Source of the DNA: Oscillospiraceae bacterium
GTDB lineage: Bacteria; Bacillota; Clostridia; Oscillospirales; Ruminococcaceae
Direction of reading: 5' to 3'
Length of the DNA stretch: 6,217 nucleotides
Assembly (NCBI GenBank): GCA_017451665.1
Contig: JAFTNX010000159.1
Coordinates: forward strand, 1 to 6,217
Part shown: piece by piece, positions 1 through 5,946 of the stretch
Layout: each line of letters starts with the position of its first letter
How positions within the stretch are numbered: position 1 is the stretch's first letter
Notes under the pieces: generated by a model
What the model was told of the DNA's origin: nothing
Seen by the model: the letters and a program-made list of their open reading frames with translations, nothing else
The model's database searches: none
Program-made: the position numbers and the translations under genes

Positions 1-235
1 TAATTCTGCCTGAATTCTGTTCCTTTGACCAGTCGTTTATGATGGTCTGCTGTGTTGGTTTTGTAGCTATCGGCAAAAGTACCGCCTTGTTAATGCCCCA
101 TTCGTCCATTCGCTCAATTGTCTGTGAAACAAGTCCTCTTGTGAATGGCTTTATGTCGGCAATTACCTCTAAATTTGAAATTGCTTTTTCTGCAACTTTT
201 TCGTTGAATGAATGTGTGTGAAAGTCGATTTTCAT
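1..235 (-). CDS. Amidohydrolase-family metal-dependent hydrolase, N-terminal part
   Basis: Seventy-eight codons are visible, from an ATG at 235 running leftward out of the window, so the C-terminal part is missing. The protein opens MKIDFHTHS, in which H6 and H8 form the HxH metal-binding motif found on the first strand of amidohydrolase TIM barrels. Around residues 43-60 the stretch MDEWGINKAVLLPIATKP is typical of Amidohydrolase_2-type proteins, where a helix is followed by the second barrel strand. The start is supported by GAGGAA at 242-247 on the minus strand, six bases upstream, and by a good promoter further out. It is probably a cytoplasmic hydrolase or decarboxylase of unknown substrate; no signal peptide is present. 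The remaining metal ligands lie outside the window, so a PHP or TatD-like relative cannot be fully excluded. It is divergent from the aromatic genes and need not be related to them. Confidence 0.8.
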   Translation of the reverse strand, partial: MKIDFHTHSFNEKVAEKAISNLEVIADIKPFTRGLVSQTIERMDEWGINKAVLLPIATKPTQQTIINDWSKEQNSGRI

Positions 236-271
236 ATAAAATTCCTCGAGTATTGTAAAATTTCCTATATT

Positions 272-300
272 ATTTTATCACTATTATCTGCTTTTTTCAA
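272..300 (-). promoter_or_regulatory. Promoter of the divergent amidohydrolase gene
   Basis: Read on the minus strand, TTGAAA (295-300) is followed by a 17-base spacer and TAAAAT (272-277). TGA directly before the -10 gives an extended -10 (TGN). Transcription would start near 265, leaving an untranslated leader of about 30 bases that carries the GAGGAA ribosome binding site. This is a SigA-type promoter by sequence only. Confidence 0.65.
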
Positions 301-333
301 TAAAAAAATCAAAAAAATTTTTTTCAAAACCTC
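301..333 (+). promoter_or_regulatory. A/T-tract region upstream of the aroF leader promoter (possible UP element)
   Basis: This stretch is almost entirely A and T. It contains A7T7 as a perfect palindrome (311-324) and another A7 run at 302-308, immediately upstream of the -35 hexamer at 334. Such tracts bend DNA and often act as UP elements that bind the RNA polymerase alpha subunit. It lies between two divergent promoters and could serve either. The role is inferred from position and composition. Confidence 0.35.
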
Positions 334-362
334 TTGACAAATAAAAAACACAGGTGTATAAT
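334..362 (+). promoter_or_regulatory. Consensus promoter of the aroF leader transcript
   Basis: TTGACA (334-339), a 17-base spacer and TATAAT (357-362) match the housekeeping SigA consensus at all twelve positions with ideal spacing. TG lies immediately before the -10 but without the extra base of a canonical extended -10. Transcription should start near 368-370, about 37 bases before the leader-peptide start codon. A strong promoter followed by a terminator fits control by attenuation rather than by weak initiation. Confidence 0.85.
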
Positions 363-406
363 TTATCCTGTTAAAGCAACAAAGAAAATGAAAGGAATTT
401 TAAAGT

Positions 407-523
407 ATGACAGCTTCAATATCTGCATTAGTCTTTACATTTACATACTTTTTTAGCTTGAGCTTTTTTGGTTTCAAGTTTTTTTGGCGTGTAGAAAAAG
501 ACTGCGACAGATGTGCAAGTTAG
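407..523 (+). CDS. Phe-rich leader peptide of the aroF attenuator (38 aa)
   Basis: This short reading frame runs from ATG at 407 to TAG at 521-523, preceded by AAAGGA at 391-396, about ten bases upstream. Of its 38 residues nine are Phe (positions 10, 12, 15, 16, 20, 21, 23, 25, 26), with Tyr14 and Trp27, so all three aromatic amino acids are represented. Eight of the nine Phe codons are TTT. The remaining residues are small or polar, and the tail contains Cys-Asp-Arg-Cys (33-36). Its likely job is regulatory: ribosomes stall on the aromatic codons when charged tRNA is scarce, which changes the folding of the RNA downstream. It is the analogue in design of enterobacterial PheL, but I see no sequence homology. 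The codons for residues 30-34 overlap the antiterminator arm, so the C-terminal sequence is probably fixed by RNA pairing rather than by protein function. The Phe-rich stretch could superficially resemble a membrane segment, but the hairpin context argues for attenuation. Confidence 0.85.
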   Translation: MTASISALVFTFTYFFSLSFFGFKFFWRVEKDCDRCAS

Positions 524-566
524 GATATTTTAAGTATTACTTGTAGATATTATCCGTAGTCTTTTT
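429..566 (+). promoter_or_regulatory. Alternative RNA pairings of the aroF attenuator (anti-antiterminator and antiterminator)
   Basis: Four mutually competing segments can be read by eye. Segment 1 (TAGTCTTT, 429-436) pairs with segment 2 (AAAGACTG, 497-504). Segment 2, extended to AAAAAGACTGCG (495-506), pairs over 12 bases, one of them G-U, with segment 3 (555-566). Segment 3 is also the 5' arm of the terminator, so the 2:3 and 3:4 pairings exclude one another. Segment 1 overlaps the first Phe codon (434-436). A ribosome stalled on the early aromatic codons would therefore mask segment 1, free segment 2 and favour the antiterminator. A ribosome reaching the stop codon at 521 and leaving lets 1:2 and the terminator form. 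CTTTTT at 463-468 is a second possible partner for AAAAAG at 495-500. The pairings are seen in the sequence; the stalling behaviour is inferred from known attenuators. Confidence 0.8.
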
Positions 567-586
567 GGGAAGACTGCGGATTTTTT
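552..586 (+). terminator. Attenuator terminator upstream of aroF
   Basis: The 12-base-pair stem 552-563 with 570-581 contains one G-U pair (557 with 576), encloses a six-base loop, and runs into a T tract at 581-586. It lies 28 bases past the leader-peptide stop codon and 32 bases before the aroF start, with the aroF ribosome binding site just beyond it. The 5' arm is shared with the antiterminator, which marks it as a conditional terminator rather than the end of an upstream gene. Confidence 0.9.
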
Positions 587-618
587 GTTGTAAATTTATA
601 TTTTTGGAGGAATAGAAA

Positions 619-1635
619 ATGATTATCATCTTGAAGGACAATGCACAGGAAAAACAGATTGACGAGCTCGTGGAGTGGGTATCAGGATTTGGCGTTAAAA
701 CAAATCTCGTAAACGGTGTTCACCAGAGAATTATCGGACTTATCGGCGACACAACAAGAATTGACGTTGAATCAGTACAGGCTAAGGATATTGTTGAACA
801 GGTTAAGCGTGTTCAGGAACCATATAAGAATGCTAACAGACGTTTTCACCCGGACGATACAGTTATCGAAGTAAGAGGAAGAAAGCTCGGTGGGGGTACC
901 CTTAACGTTATCGCAGGCCCTTGCTCTGTTGAATGCGAAGACCAGATTCTGCAGACTGCTATCGCTGTCAAGGAGGCAGGTGCAACAATGCTCAGAGGTG
1001 GCGCTTTCAAGCCAAGAACTTCACCTTACGCATTCCAGGGACTTGGTAAGGAGGGTATTGACCTTCTTGTCAAGGCAAGAGAAATCACAGGACTTCCAAT
1101 CGTAACAGAAATTATGGACCTTTCTGACCTTGACCTTTTCGCTGACGTTGACATTGTTCAGGTTGGCGCAAGAAATATGCAGAACTTCACACTTTTAAAG
1201 GAGCTTGGAAAGAGCGACAAGCCTGTTCTTCTCAAGAGAGGACTTTCAAGCACATTGCAGGAACTTCTTATGTCTGCTGAATACATTATGGCAGGTGGAA
1301 ACTCAAAGGTAATTCTCTGTGAAAGAGGTATCAGAACTTTTGAACCAAAGACAAGAAATACTCTTGACCTTTCAGCTGTTCCACTTTTAAAGCACCACTC
1401 ACACCTTCCTGTTGTAATTGACCCATCACACGCAACAGGTATTGCAAAGCTTGTTGAACCAATGTCACTTGCAGCAGTAGCTTCAGGCTGTGACGCTCTT
1501 GAAATTGAAGTTCACGTTGACCCTAAGAATGCTTGGAGTGATGGCGCACAGTCACTTACACCTGAACAGTTCAAGGAAACAATGAGAAAAATCAAGGCTA
1601 TGACAGAATTCTGTGGAAAGCCACTTGATATTTAA
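619..1635 (+). CDS. aroF: 3-deoxy-7-phosphoheptulonate (DAHP) synthase, type I-beta with N-terminal regulatory domain
   Basis: The enzyme condenses phosphoenolpyruvate with erythrose 4-phosphate to DAHP, the committed step of the shikimate pathway in the cytoplasm. The 338 residues equal the length I recall for the Thermotoga maritima enzyme. Residues 1 to about 70 form the ferredoxin/ACT-like domain that mediates Phe/Tyr feedback in that relative. The TIM barrel follows with AGPCSVE (99-105), GGAFKPRTSPYAF (127-139), QVGARNMQNF (181-190), LLKRG (204-208), ERGIRTFE (235-242), DPSHATG (268-274) and IEVHVDP (296-302). Expected metal ligands C102, H271, E297 and D308 are all present. The start follows GGAGG (606-610) by eight bases. 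It is transcribed alone, behind the Phe-rich attenuator and ahead of its own terminator, so it appears to be controlled separately from aroBAC. No chorismate mutase domain is fused. The close relative KDO-8-phosphate synthase is unlikely given the N-terminal domain and the leader. Confidence 0.97.
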   Translation: MIIILKDNAQEKQIDELVEWVSGFGVKTNLVNGVHQRIIGLIGDTTRIDVESVQAKDIVEQVKRVQEPYKNANRRFHPDDTVIEVRGRKLGGGTLNVIAGPCSVECEDQILQTAIAVKEAGATMLRGGAFKPRTSPYAFQGLGKEGIDLLVKAREITGLPIVTEIMDLSDLDLFADVDIVQVGARNMQNFTLLKELGKSDKPVLLKRGLSSTLQELLMSAEYIMAGGNSKVILCERGIRTFEPKTRNTLDLSAVPLLKHHSHLPVVIDPSHATGIAKLVEPMSLAAVASGCDALEIEVHVDPKNAWSDGAQSLTPEQFKETMRKIKAMTEFCGKPLDI

Positions 1636-1642
1636 TCAGTTT

Positions 1643-1669
1643 AAAAAAGGCAGTTTATCTGCCTTTTTT
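1643..1669 (+). terminator. Intrinsic terminator after aroF
   Basis: AAAAAAGGCAG (1643-1653) pairs perfectly with CTGCCTTTTTT (1659-1669) around a five-base loop, seven bases after the aroF stop codon. The T run serves as the release tract and the A run on the other side makes it potentially bidirectional. It separates aroF from the aroB promoter, which begins only three bases later. Confidence 0.9.
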
Positions 1670-1671
1670 GG

Positions 1672-1700
1672 TTTACAAAAAGTGAAAAATGTGGTATAAT
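1672..1700 (+). promoter_or_regulatory. Promoter of the aroB-aroA-aroC operon
   Basis: TTTACA (1672-1677), a 17-base spacer and TATAAT (1695-1700), with TGG just before the -10, give an extended -10 SigA-type promoter. The start point would be near 1707, leaving an untranslated region of about 40 bases. No hairpin-terminator or leader peptide is visible between here and aroB, so I see no attenuator for this operon. Confidence 0.8.
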
Positions 1701-1747
1701 TATAATGTATTTTAATTTACAAGAGATTAAGATAAGGATTTGATTTT

Positions 1748-2857
1748 ATGAAGTTTAATTGTCAGTTGAAGCGAGTTGTTGACGACTCTTATGATATTGA
1801 AATAGGTCACGGACTTTTTGATACCCTTATGAATGATTTGAAAAACGGACTTGTTGGAAAAGTGCGTAAATTCGCAGTAATTACCGATAGTAAAGTTTTT
1901 GACCTTTACGGGGAAGCCCTTCAAAAAAGCCTTGTTGACGCAGGCTTTGAGGCTGAACTTTTTGTTTTTCCTGAGGGCGAAAAATCAAAAACAAGAGAAA
2001 CCAAGGCTTTCATTGAGGACAGTATGTTGAGTATGGGATTTCGCCGTGACTGTTGCGTAATTGCACTTGGTGGTGGAGTTGTAACAGACCTTTCAGGTTT
2101 CCTTGCAGGCACATACGGACGTGGAGTACCTTTTATAAACTACGCTACAACACTTCTTTCGGCAGCTGATGCGTCAGTTGGTGGAAAGACAGCTGTTGAC
2201 ACACCTCTGGCAACAAACCTTATCGGACTTTTTAACCAGCCTAAAAAGGTTTACATAGATATTGATACTTGGAAAACTCTTCCTGAAAGACAGCTTTCAA
2301 GCGGACTTTCTGAAACTATCAAGCACGCTTGCCTTGGTGATGCTGTGATGTTTGATTTTCTTGAAGAAAATATCGAAAAGATTTTTCAGTTTGATATTGA
2401 CGCTTGCGAATATATTGCAAACAAAAACTGTGAAATCAAGTATAATGTGGTTATGCAGGACGAGAGGGAAAGCGGACTTCGTGAGATTTTAAATTTAGGT
2501 CACACGGTTGGCAGAGCTATTGAAACAGTAAGCGATTATCAGCTTTTGCACGGCGAGGCTTTAGCTATCGGAATGGTAGCTCAGGTTAAGCTTGGGGAAA
2601 AGCTTGGGTTTATCTCAAAGGAAAATGCAGAAAGGGTTATTTCTCTTTATGAAAGAGCAAAGCTTCCTGTAAAAATTCCTGAGTATATTGACAAGACAGC
2701 CCTTGTTAAAAAGCTTTATACCGATAAAAAGGTGAGAAACGGCAAGCTGAGATTTGTTTTCCAAAAGGAAATCGGCGACGTTATGGCTTTTGGTGAAAAT
2801 ATTTTTGCAAAGGAAATTGCAGAGAACGAAATCGCTGAAATAATTTTAAGTATGTAG
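1748..2857 (+). CDS. aroB: 3-dehydroquinate synthase
   Basis: AroB cyclises DAHP to 3-dehydroquinate using bound NAD and a divalent metal, the second shikimate step. At 369 residues it is of normal size. Visible landmarks are PEGEKSK (75-81), the nucleotide-binding GGGVVTDLSGF (108-118), TTLLSAADASVGGKT (134-148), SGLSETIKH (185-193), LNLGHT (248-253) and LLHGEA (266-271). E189, H252 and H269 match the three metal ligands of the family, offset by five from the E. coli numbering. The segment between TTLL and SVGGKT reads SAADA instead of the more usual AQVDA/S, a mild variant that keeps the Asp (D141). The start follows AAGGA at 1734-1738. It is the first gene of a four-gene operon and ends 24 bases before aroA. 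2-deoxy-scyllo-inosose synthase is a related family, but the aroA and aroC neighbours settle the assignment. Confidence 0.97.
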   Translation: MKFNCQLKRVVDDSYDIEIGHGLFDTLMNDLKNGLVGKVRKFAVITDSKVFDLYGEALQKSLVDAGFEAELFVFPEGEKSKTRETKAFIEDSMLSMGFRRDCCVIALGGGVVTDLSGFLAGTYGRGVPFINYATTLLSAADASVGGKTAVDTPLATNLIGLFNQPKKVYIDIDTWKTLPERQLSSGLSETIKHACLGDAVMFDFLEENIEKIFQFDIDACEYIANKNCEIKYNVVMQDERESGLREILNLGHTVGRAIETVSDYQLLHGEALAIGMVAQVKLGEKLGFISKENAERVISLYERAKLPVKIPEYIDKTALVKKLYTDKKVRNGKLRFVFQKEIGDVMAFGENIFAKEIAENEIAEIILSM

Positions 2858-2881
2858 TTATAAATGAGATGAGGACTTTTT

Positions 2882-4108
2882 ATGGACATAAAAATCACAC
2901 CTAACAGGCTTTCGGGCAAGGTGACTGTGCCACCCTCAAAAAGCGTTGCACACAGACTTATTATCTGCGCTGCCTTTGCTGACGGCAGGTCTGTTATTGA
3001 AAATATTGCGCCATCAAAGGACATTATCGCAACTGCCTCTGCTATGAAGGCTTTTGGTGCTGATATTAACCTTAAAGACGGAAAAGCGTATGTTGACGGA
3101 ATAGGTGAAATTCCAAAAAAAGCTGTGGTTGACTGCTGTGAATCAGGCTCAACTTTGAGATTTTTAATTCCTGTTGCAACAGCACTTGGTATAGAAACTG
3201 AATTTCACGGCGAGGGAAAGCTCCCTGAAAGACCGATAACACCATACCTTGAAGCTCTGCCTTGTCATAATGTCAGCTTCGACTATAATAATACAATGCC
3301 TTTTTCAGTTTCGGGAAAGATGACAGCAGGTCTTTATAAAATCGGTGGGGATATTTCTTCACAGTTTATTACGGGACTTTTGCTCGGACTTTCACTTCTT
3401 GACGAGGACAGCGAAATTGAACTTACTTCACATCTTGAATCAAAACCGTATGTTGACATAACTATCAACGCTATGAAAAAATTCGGAGTTGAGGTTTCGG
3501 AAACCCAAAAGGGATACTATATAAAAGGTGGACAAAAATATAAGCCTTGCGATATGGTTTGCGAGGGGGATTATTCACAGTCGGCATTTTTCTATGTGGC
3601 AAATTCCTTGGGTGGAAATATTGATATTTCGGGGCTTTGTGAGGAAAGTGCACAGGGCGATAAGAAAATTGTTGAAATCTGTGAGAAAATAGTGTATAAT
3701 AAAAATGGTGGTCTGAAACCATTTAAGCTTGATTGTTCAGATATACCTGACCTTGTACCTGTTCTGACGGTGCTTGGTTGCTTTTGTGAAGGTACTTCGG
3801 AGATTTATAACGTTGCAAGACTCCGTATTAAGGAATGTGACAGACTTGAGGCTATTTCTGATTGTCTTAACAGACTGGGTGGAAAGGTTGAGGCTTTTGC
3901 TGACAGACTTGTTATTACAGGCGTCAAGGAATTGTCGGGAGGCGAGGTTTCAAGCTATAACGACCATAGAATTGCTATGTCTATGGCTGTGGCTTCACAA
4001 AAATGCACAGCCCCTCTTGTTGTAAAGGGTGCCCAGTGCGTAAGCAAGTCCTACCCTGATTTCTGGGAGATTTTTAAGGGACTTGACGGAATTTATCAAG
4101 AAGTTTGA
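2882..4108 (+). CDS. aroA: 3-phosphoshikimate 1-carboxyvinyltransferase (EPSP synthase)
   Basis: AroA transfers the enolpyruvyl group of PEP to shikimate 3-phosphate, the sixth step of the pathway. The 408 residues form the expected two-domain inverse alpha/beta fold. Motifs in order are VPPSKSVAHR (16-25), ESGSTLR (87-93), KLPERPI (113-119), GGDISSQFITGLL (155-167), SKPYVDIT (187-194), GDYSQSAFF (229-237), IPDLVP (288-293) with the catalytic Asp at about 290, RIKECDRL (315-322) with E318, and NDHRIAM (360-366). The PEP-binding loop differs from E. coli NAGTAMRP by having E87 and F94 at the Asn and Pro positions while keeping the key Gly (G89) and Arg (R93). GAGGA at 2871-2875, six bases before the ATG, fixes the start. 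The gene sits between aroB and aroC in one operon. MurA, a homologue, is excluded by these motifs and by context. Confidence 0.96.
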   Translation: MDIKITPNRLSGKVTVPPSKSVAHRLIICAAFADGRSVIENIAPSKDIIATASAMKAFGADINLKDGKAYVDGIGEIPKKAVVDCCESGSTLRFLIPVATALGIETEFHGEGKLPERPITPYLEALPCHNVSFDYNNTMPFSVSGKMTAGLYKIGGDISSQFITGLLLGLSLLDEDSEIELTSHLESKPYVDITINAMKKFGVEVSETQKGYYIKGGQKYKPCDMVCEGDYSQSAFFYVANSLGGNIDISGLCEESAQGDKKIVEICEKIVYNKNGGLKPFKLDCSDIPDLVPVLTVLGCFCEGTSEIYNVARLRIKECDRLEAISDCLNRLGGKVEAFADRLVITGVKELSGGEVSSYNDHRIAMSMAVASQKCTAPLVVKGAQCVSKSYPDFWEIFKGLDGIYQEV

Positions 4109-4119
4109 CAATTTTGATT

Positions 4120-4125
4120 GGAGGA
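4120..4125 (+). promoter_or_regulatory. Ribosome binding site that fixes the aroC start
   Basis: GGAGGA lies seven bases before the ATG at 4132. A longer in-frame reading from a TTG at 4105 would overlap the aroA stop and place this site inside the coding region. The strong site, and the conserved chorismate synthase N-terminus beginning just after 4132, favour the ATG. Confidence 0.85.
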
Positions 4126-4131
4126 AATAAA

Positions 4132-5223
4132 ATGTCATCAATTTGGAATCACAATATAAGCGTGCAGATTTTCGGGGAAAGCCACGGACCTGCAATCGGA
4201 GTTGTTATGGATAATATCCCTGCCGGGGAATATATTGACATCGACAAGCTTGTGGAATTTATGTCAAGACGTGCCCCAAAGAAGAATAAGACTTCTACAC
4301 AGCGTCGTGAAAGCGATATGCCACAGATTATGTCTGGTTTCCTGAACAACAAGACAACAGGCACACCTCTTTGTGCATTCATAAATAATACTGATACTCA
4401 TTCACAGGATTATCAGAATATTTCACGCCTTGCAAGACCTGGCCACGCTGACTATACAGGTGCACTCAGATACAGCGGATTTAATGACGTAAGAGGTGGA
4501 GGCCATTTTTCAGGAAGACTTACAGCACCACTTTGCTTTGCAGGTGCAGTTGCCGGACAGATTCTTGAAAAGAGAGGAATTTATACAGGCGCTCATATTC
4601 TTGAAGTGCATGGTGTAAAGGACGATTCAATCGACCCTATTTCTGTTACAAGAGATAAGATTGTTACAATGAGAAAAAATGAATTCCCTGTTATAAATGA
4701 AGAAAAGGGAAAGAAGATGATTGCTGAAATCGAAAAGGCAGCGTCATTCGGCGATAGCGTAGGTGGAGTTGTTGAATGTGTTTCAATTAACGTGCCTGCT
4801 GGTATCGGCAGCCCTATGTTTGACGGTATTGAAAATAGTATCGCTCAGCTTATTTTCGGAATTCCTGCAGTTAAGGGACTTGAATTCGGTGTAGGATTCA
4901 ACAGTGCTAAAATGCTGGGAAGCGAAAATAATGACGAATTCTATGTAAACGAAGTGGGCCACGTTGTTACAAGAACAAATAACCACGGCGGTATTCTTGG
5001 TGGTATTACTTCCGGAATGCCTATCACTCTCAGAGTGGCATTCAAGCCAACACCTTCAATTTCAAAGCCACAGCAGACAGTGGATTTAAATAGTATGACA
5101 AACAGCACTCTTGAAATCAAGGGCAGACATGACCCTTGCGTAGTGCCAAGAGCTGTACCTGTTGTTGAGGCTGCAGTTAATATTGCAATTCTCTCTCATA
5201 TGCTTGATTACCCTAATTTCTAA
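4132..5223 (+). CDS. aroC: Chorismate synthase
   Basis: AroC removes phosphate from EPSP by 1,4-anti elimination to give chorismate, using reduced FMN. From the ATG at 4132 the protein is 363 residues, the usual family length. Signatures are FGESHG (14-19, with invariant H18), RRAP (46-49), RPGHAD (102-107, with H105), GGGHFSGRLTAPL (122-134), GDSVGGVVE (207-215), NNHGGILGGI (283-292), KPTPSI (305-310) and GRHDPCVVPRA (331-341). The phosphate/FMN region reads FSGRLTAPL rather than the common SSARETA, a variant I associate with other anaerobes and not a sign of damage. The spacing to aroA is 23 bases, and the downstream gene begins 12 bases after the stop with its ribosome binding site overlapping it. 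No flavin reductase domain is fused, so FMN must be reduced by another enzyme. Confidence 0.97.
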   Translation: MSSIWNHNISVQIFGESHGPAIGVVMDNIPAGEYIDIDKLVEFMSRRAPKKNKTSTQRRESDMPQIMSGFLNNKTTGTPLCAFINNTDTHSQDYQNISRLARPGHADYTGALRYSGFNDVRGGGHFSGRLTAPLCFAGAVAGQILEKRGIYTGAHILEVHGVKDDSIDPISVTRDKIVTMRKNEFPVINEEKGKKMIAEIEKAASFGDSVGGVVECVSINVPAGIGSPMFDGIENSIAQLIFGIPAVKGLEFGVGFNSAKMLGSENNDEFYVNEVGHVVTRTNNHGGILGGITSGMPITLRVAFKPTPSISKPQQTVDLNSMTNSTLEIKGRHDPCVVPRAVPVVEAAVNIAILSHMLDYPNF

Positions 5224-5235
5224 AGGAGATTTTTC

Positions 5236-5814
5236 GTGAAAATATCTGATTTTGATTTTTCTGAACTTAATAATATAGACGACATCTATGCAGTGAAAAT
5301 TCTGCTCTGCTACTTTTTAAATAAGGTTAACAGACCTGTTACTCCAAATCAGCTTCTGGAAATCGCCACAAGCACAAATATCGTGAATTATTTTTCCTAT
5401 AATCACGCTGTGGAATCTATGCTTGAAAACGGTCTTATCTGTGAAACTGAGATTGACGGGGAACTTAACTATAAGCTTACTGAAAAGGGGAGAATAGGCG
5501 CTGAGGAATTTAAAACTATGGCGCCTAAATCTGCAAGAGAAAGAATTCTCACAGAAGGTCTGAGATTTTTTGCAAGACTTAAAAATGAAAATACCGTAAG
5601 CTTTGAAATTTTTGAAAACGAAAAGGGCTGTGAAATCAAATGTACCTGCGTTGATAATGAATTGAAGCTTATGGAGCTTAAGCTTTTTGCACCTGATATG
5701 GAACAGGCAGAGCTTATTAAAAATAAAATCAGAATGAATCCACAGGGCTTTTATCAGAAGGTTATGGACTTTGTTCTGGATAATGAGGAGTATGTTCCGA
5801 ATGTTAAGGACTGA
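5236..5814 (+). CDS. DUF4364-like winged-helix protein
   Basis: This 192-residue protein resembles the uncharacterised DUF4364 family of Firmicutes; I recognise the overall pattern rather than a catalytic motif. Residues about 15-90 look like a winged helix-turn-helix: a helix DIYAVKILLCYFL (15-27), a second around PVTPNQLLEIA (34-44), a likely recognition helix over NYFSYNHAVESMLENGLI (51-68), then a beta wing through EIDGELNYKLTEKG (72-85). The C-terminal half (about 100-192) is a mixed alpha/beta region with a strand pair around 120-150 and no membrane segment. It starts at GTG (5236), seven bases after AAGGAG, which overlaps the aroC stop and suggests translational coupling. It is the last gene of the aro operon, and the following terminator overlaps its stop codon. 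A regulatory role is possible from the fold, but no target can be named from this sequence. Confidence 0.8.
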   Translation: MKISDFDFSELNNIDDIYAVKILLCYFLNKVNRPVTPNQLLEIATSTNIVNYFSYNHAVESMLENGLICETEIDGELNYKLTEKGRIGAEEFKTMAPKSARERILTEGLRFFARLKNENTVSFEIFENEKGCEIKCTCVDNELKLMELKLFAPDMEQAELIKNKIRMNPQGFYQKVMDFVLDNEEYVPNVKD

Positions 5815-5833
5815 CGAAAGTCGGTCCTTTTTT
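5806..5833 (+). terminator. Intrinsic terminator of the aroBAC operon
   Basis: AAGGACTGAC (5806-5815) pairs with GTCGGTCCTT (5820-5829), with one G-U pair, around a GAAA tetraloop, and runs into six T residues (5828-5833). The 5' arm contains the final codons and the TGA stop (5812-5814) of the DUF4364-like gene, so coding sequence and terminator overlap. Confidence 0.93.
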
Positions 5834-5946
5834 GTGCGCTTTTTCGGGAATATTATTTGCGTAGTGGCAATTTTGTATAGTTTATTATTACTAAATTGTG
5901 GCAAGTTGTGACTTTCGACAAAAAGCGATTTTTTTCGATTTTTTGC
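5834..5946. other. AT-rich spacer upstream of the rRNA promoters
   Basis: I see no credible gene here. The sequence is T-rich, with GTGGCAA occurring twice (5863-5869 and 5898-5904 approximately) and a CGATTTTTT direct repeat at about 5929-5945 abutting the -35 of the first promoter. The T tracts could act as an UP element for that promoter; this is inferred from position only. Confidence 0.4.

Noticed and set aside
39..221. A 60-codon plus-strand open frame at the left edge
   Set aside because: It lies opposite the amidohydrolase, which has the HxH motif, a ribosome binding site and a promoter; this frame has none of these.
388..450. An alternative short peptide starting at ATG 388 in another frame
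   Set aside because: Its upstream sequence (AACAAAGAAA) is a poor ribosome binding site and the frame is not rich in any regulatory amino acid. The frame from 407 has AAAGGA and the Phe codons that match the hairpins.
363..618. T-box riboswitch ahead of aroF
   Set aside because: The conserved T-box sequence (AGGGTGGNACCGCG-like) and a Stem I are not visible, and a Phe-rich reading frame with alternative hairpins explains the leader better.
4105..4131. Longer aroC starting at TTG 4105
   Set aside because: It would overlap the aroA stop, has no ribosome binding site of its own, and contains the strong GGAGGA that serves the ATG at 4132; the family N-terminus begins after that ATG.
5317..5904. 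A 195-codon open frame on the minus strand opposite the DUF4364-like gene
   Set aside because: It has no convincing ribosome binding site, crosses the operon terminator, and its product is Lys/Phe/Ile-rich with no recognisable family. The plus-strand gene has a good ribosome binding site, operon context and a family resemblance.
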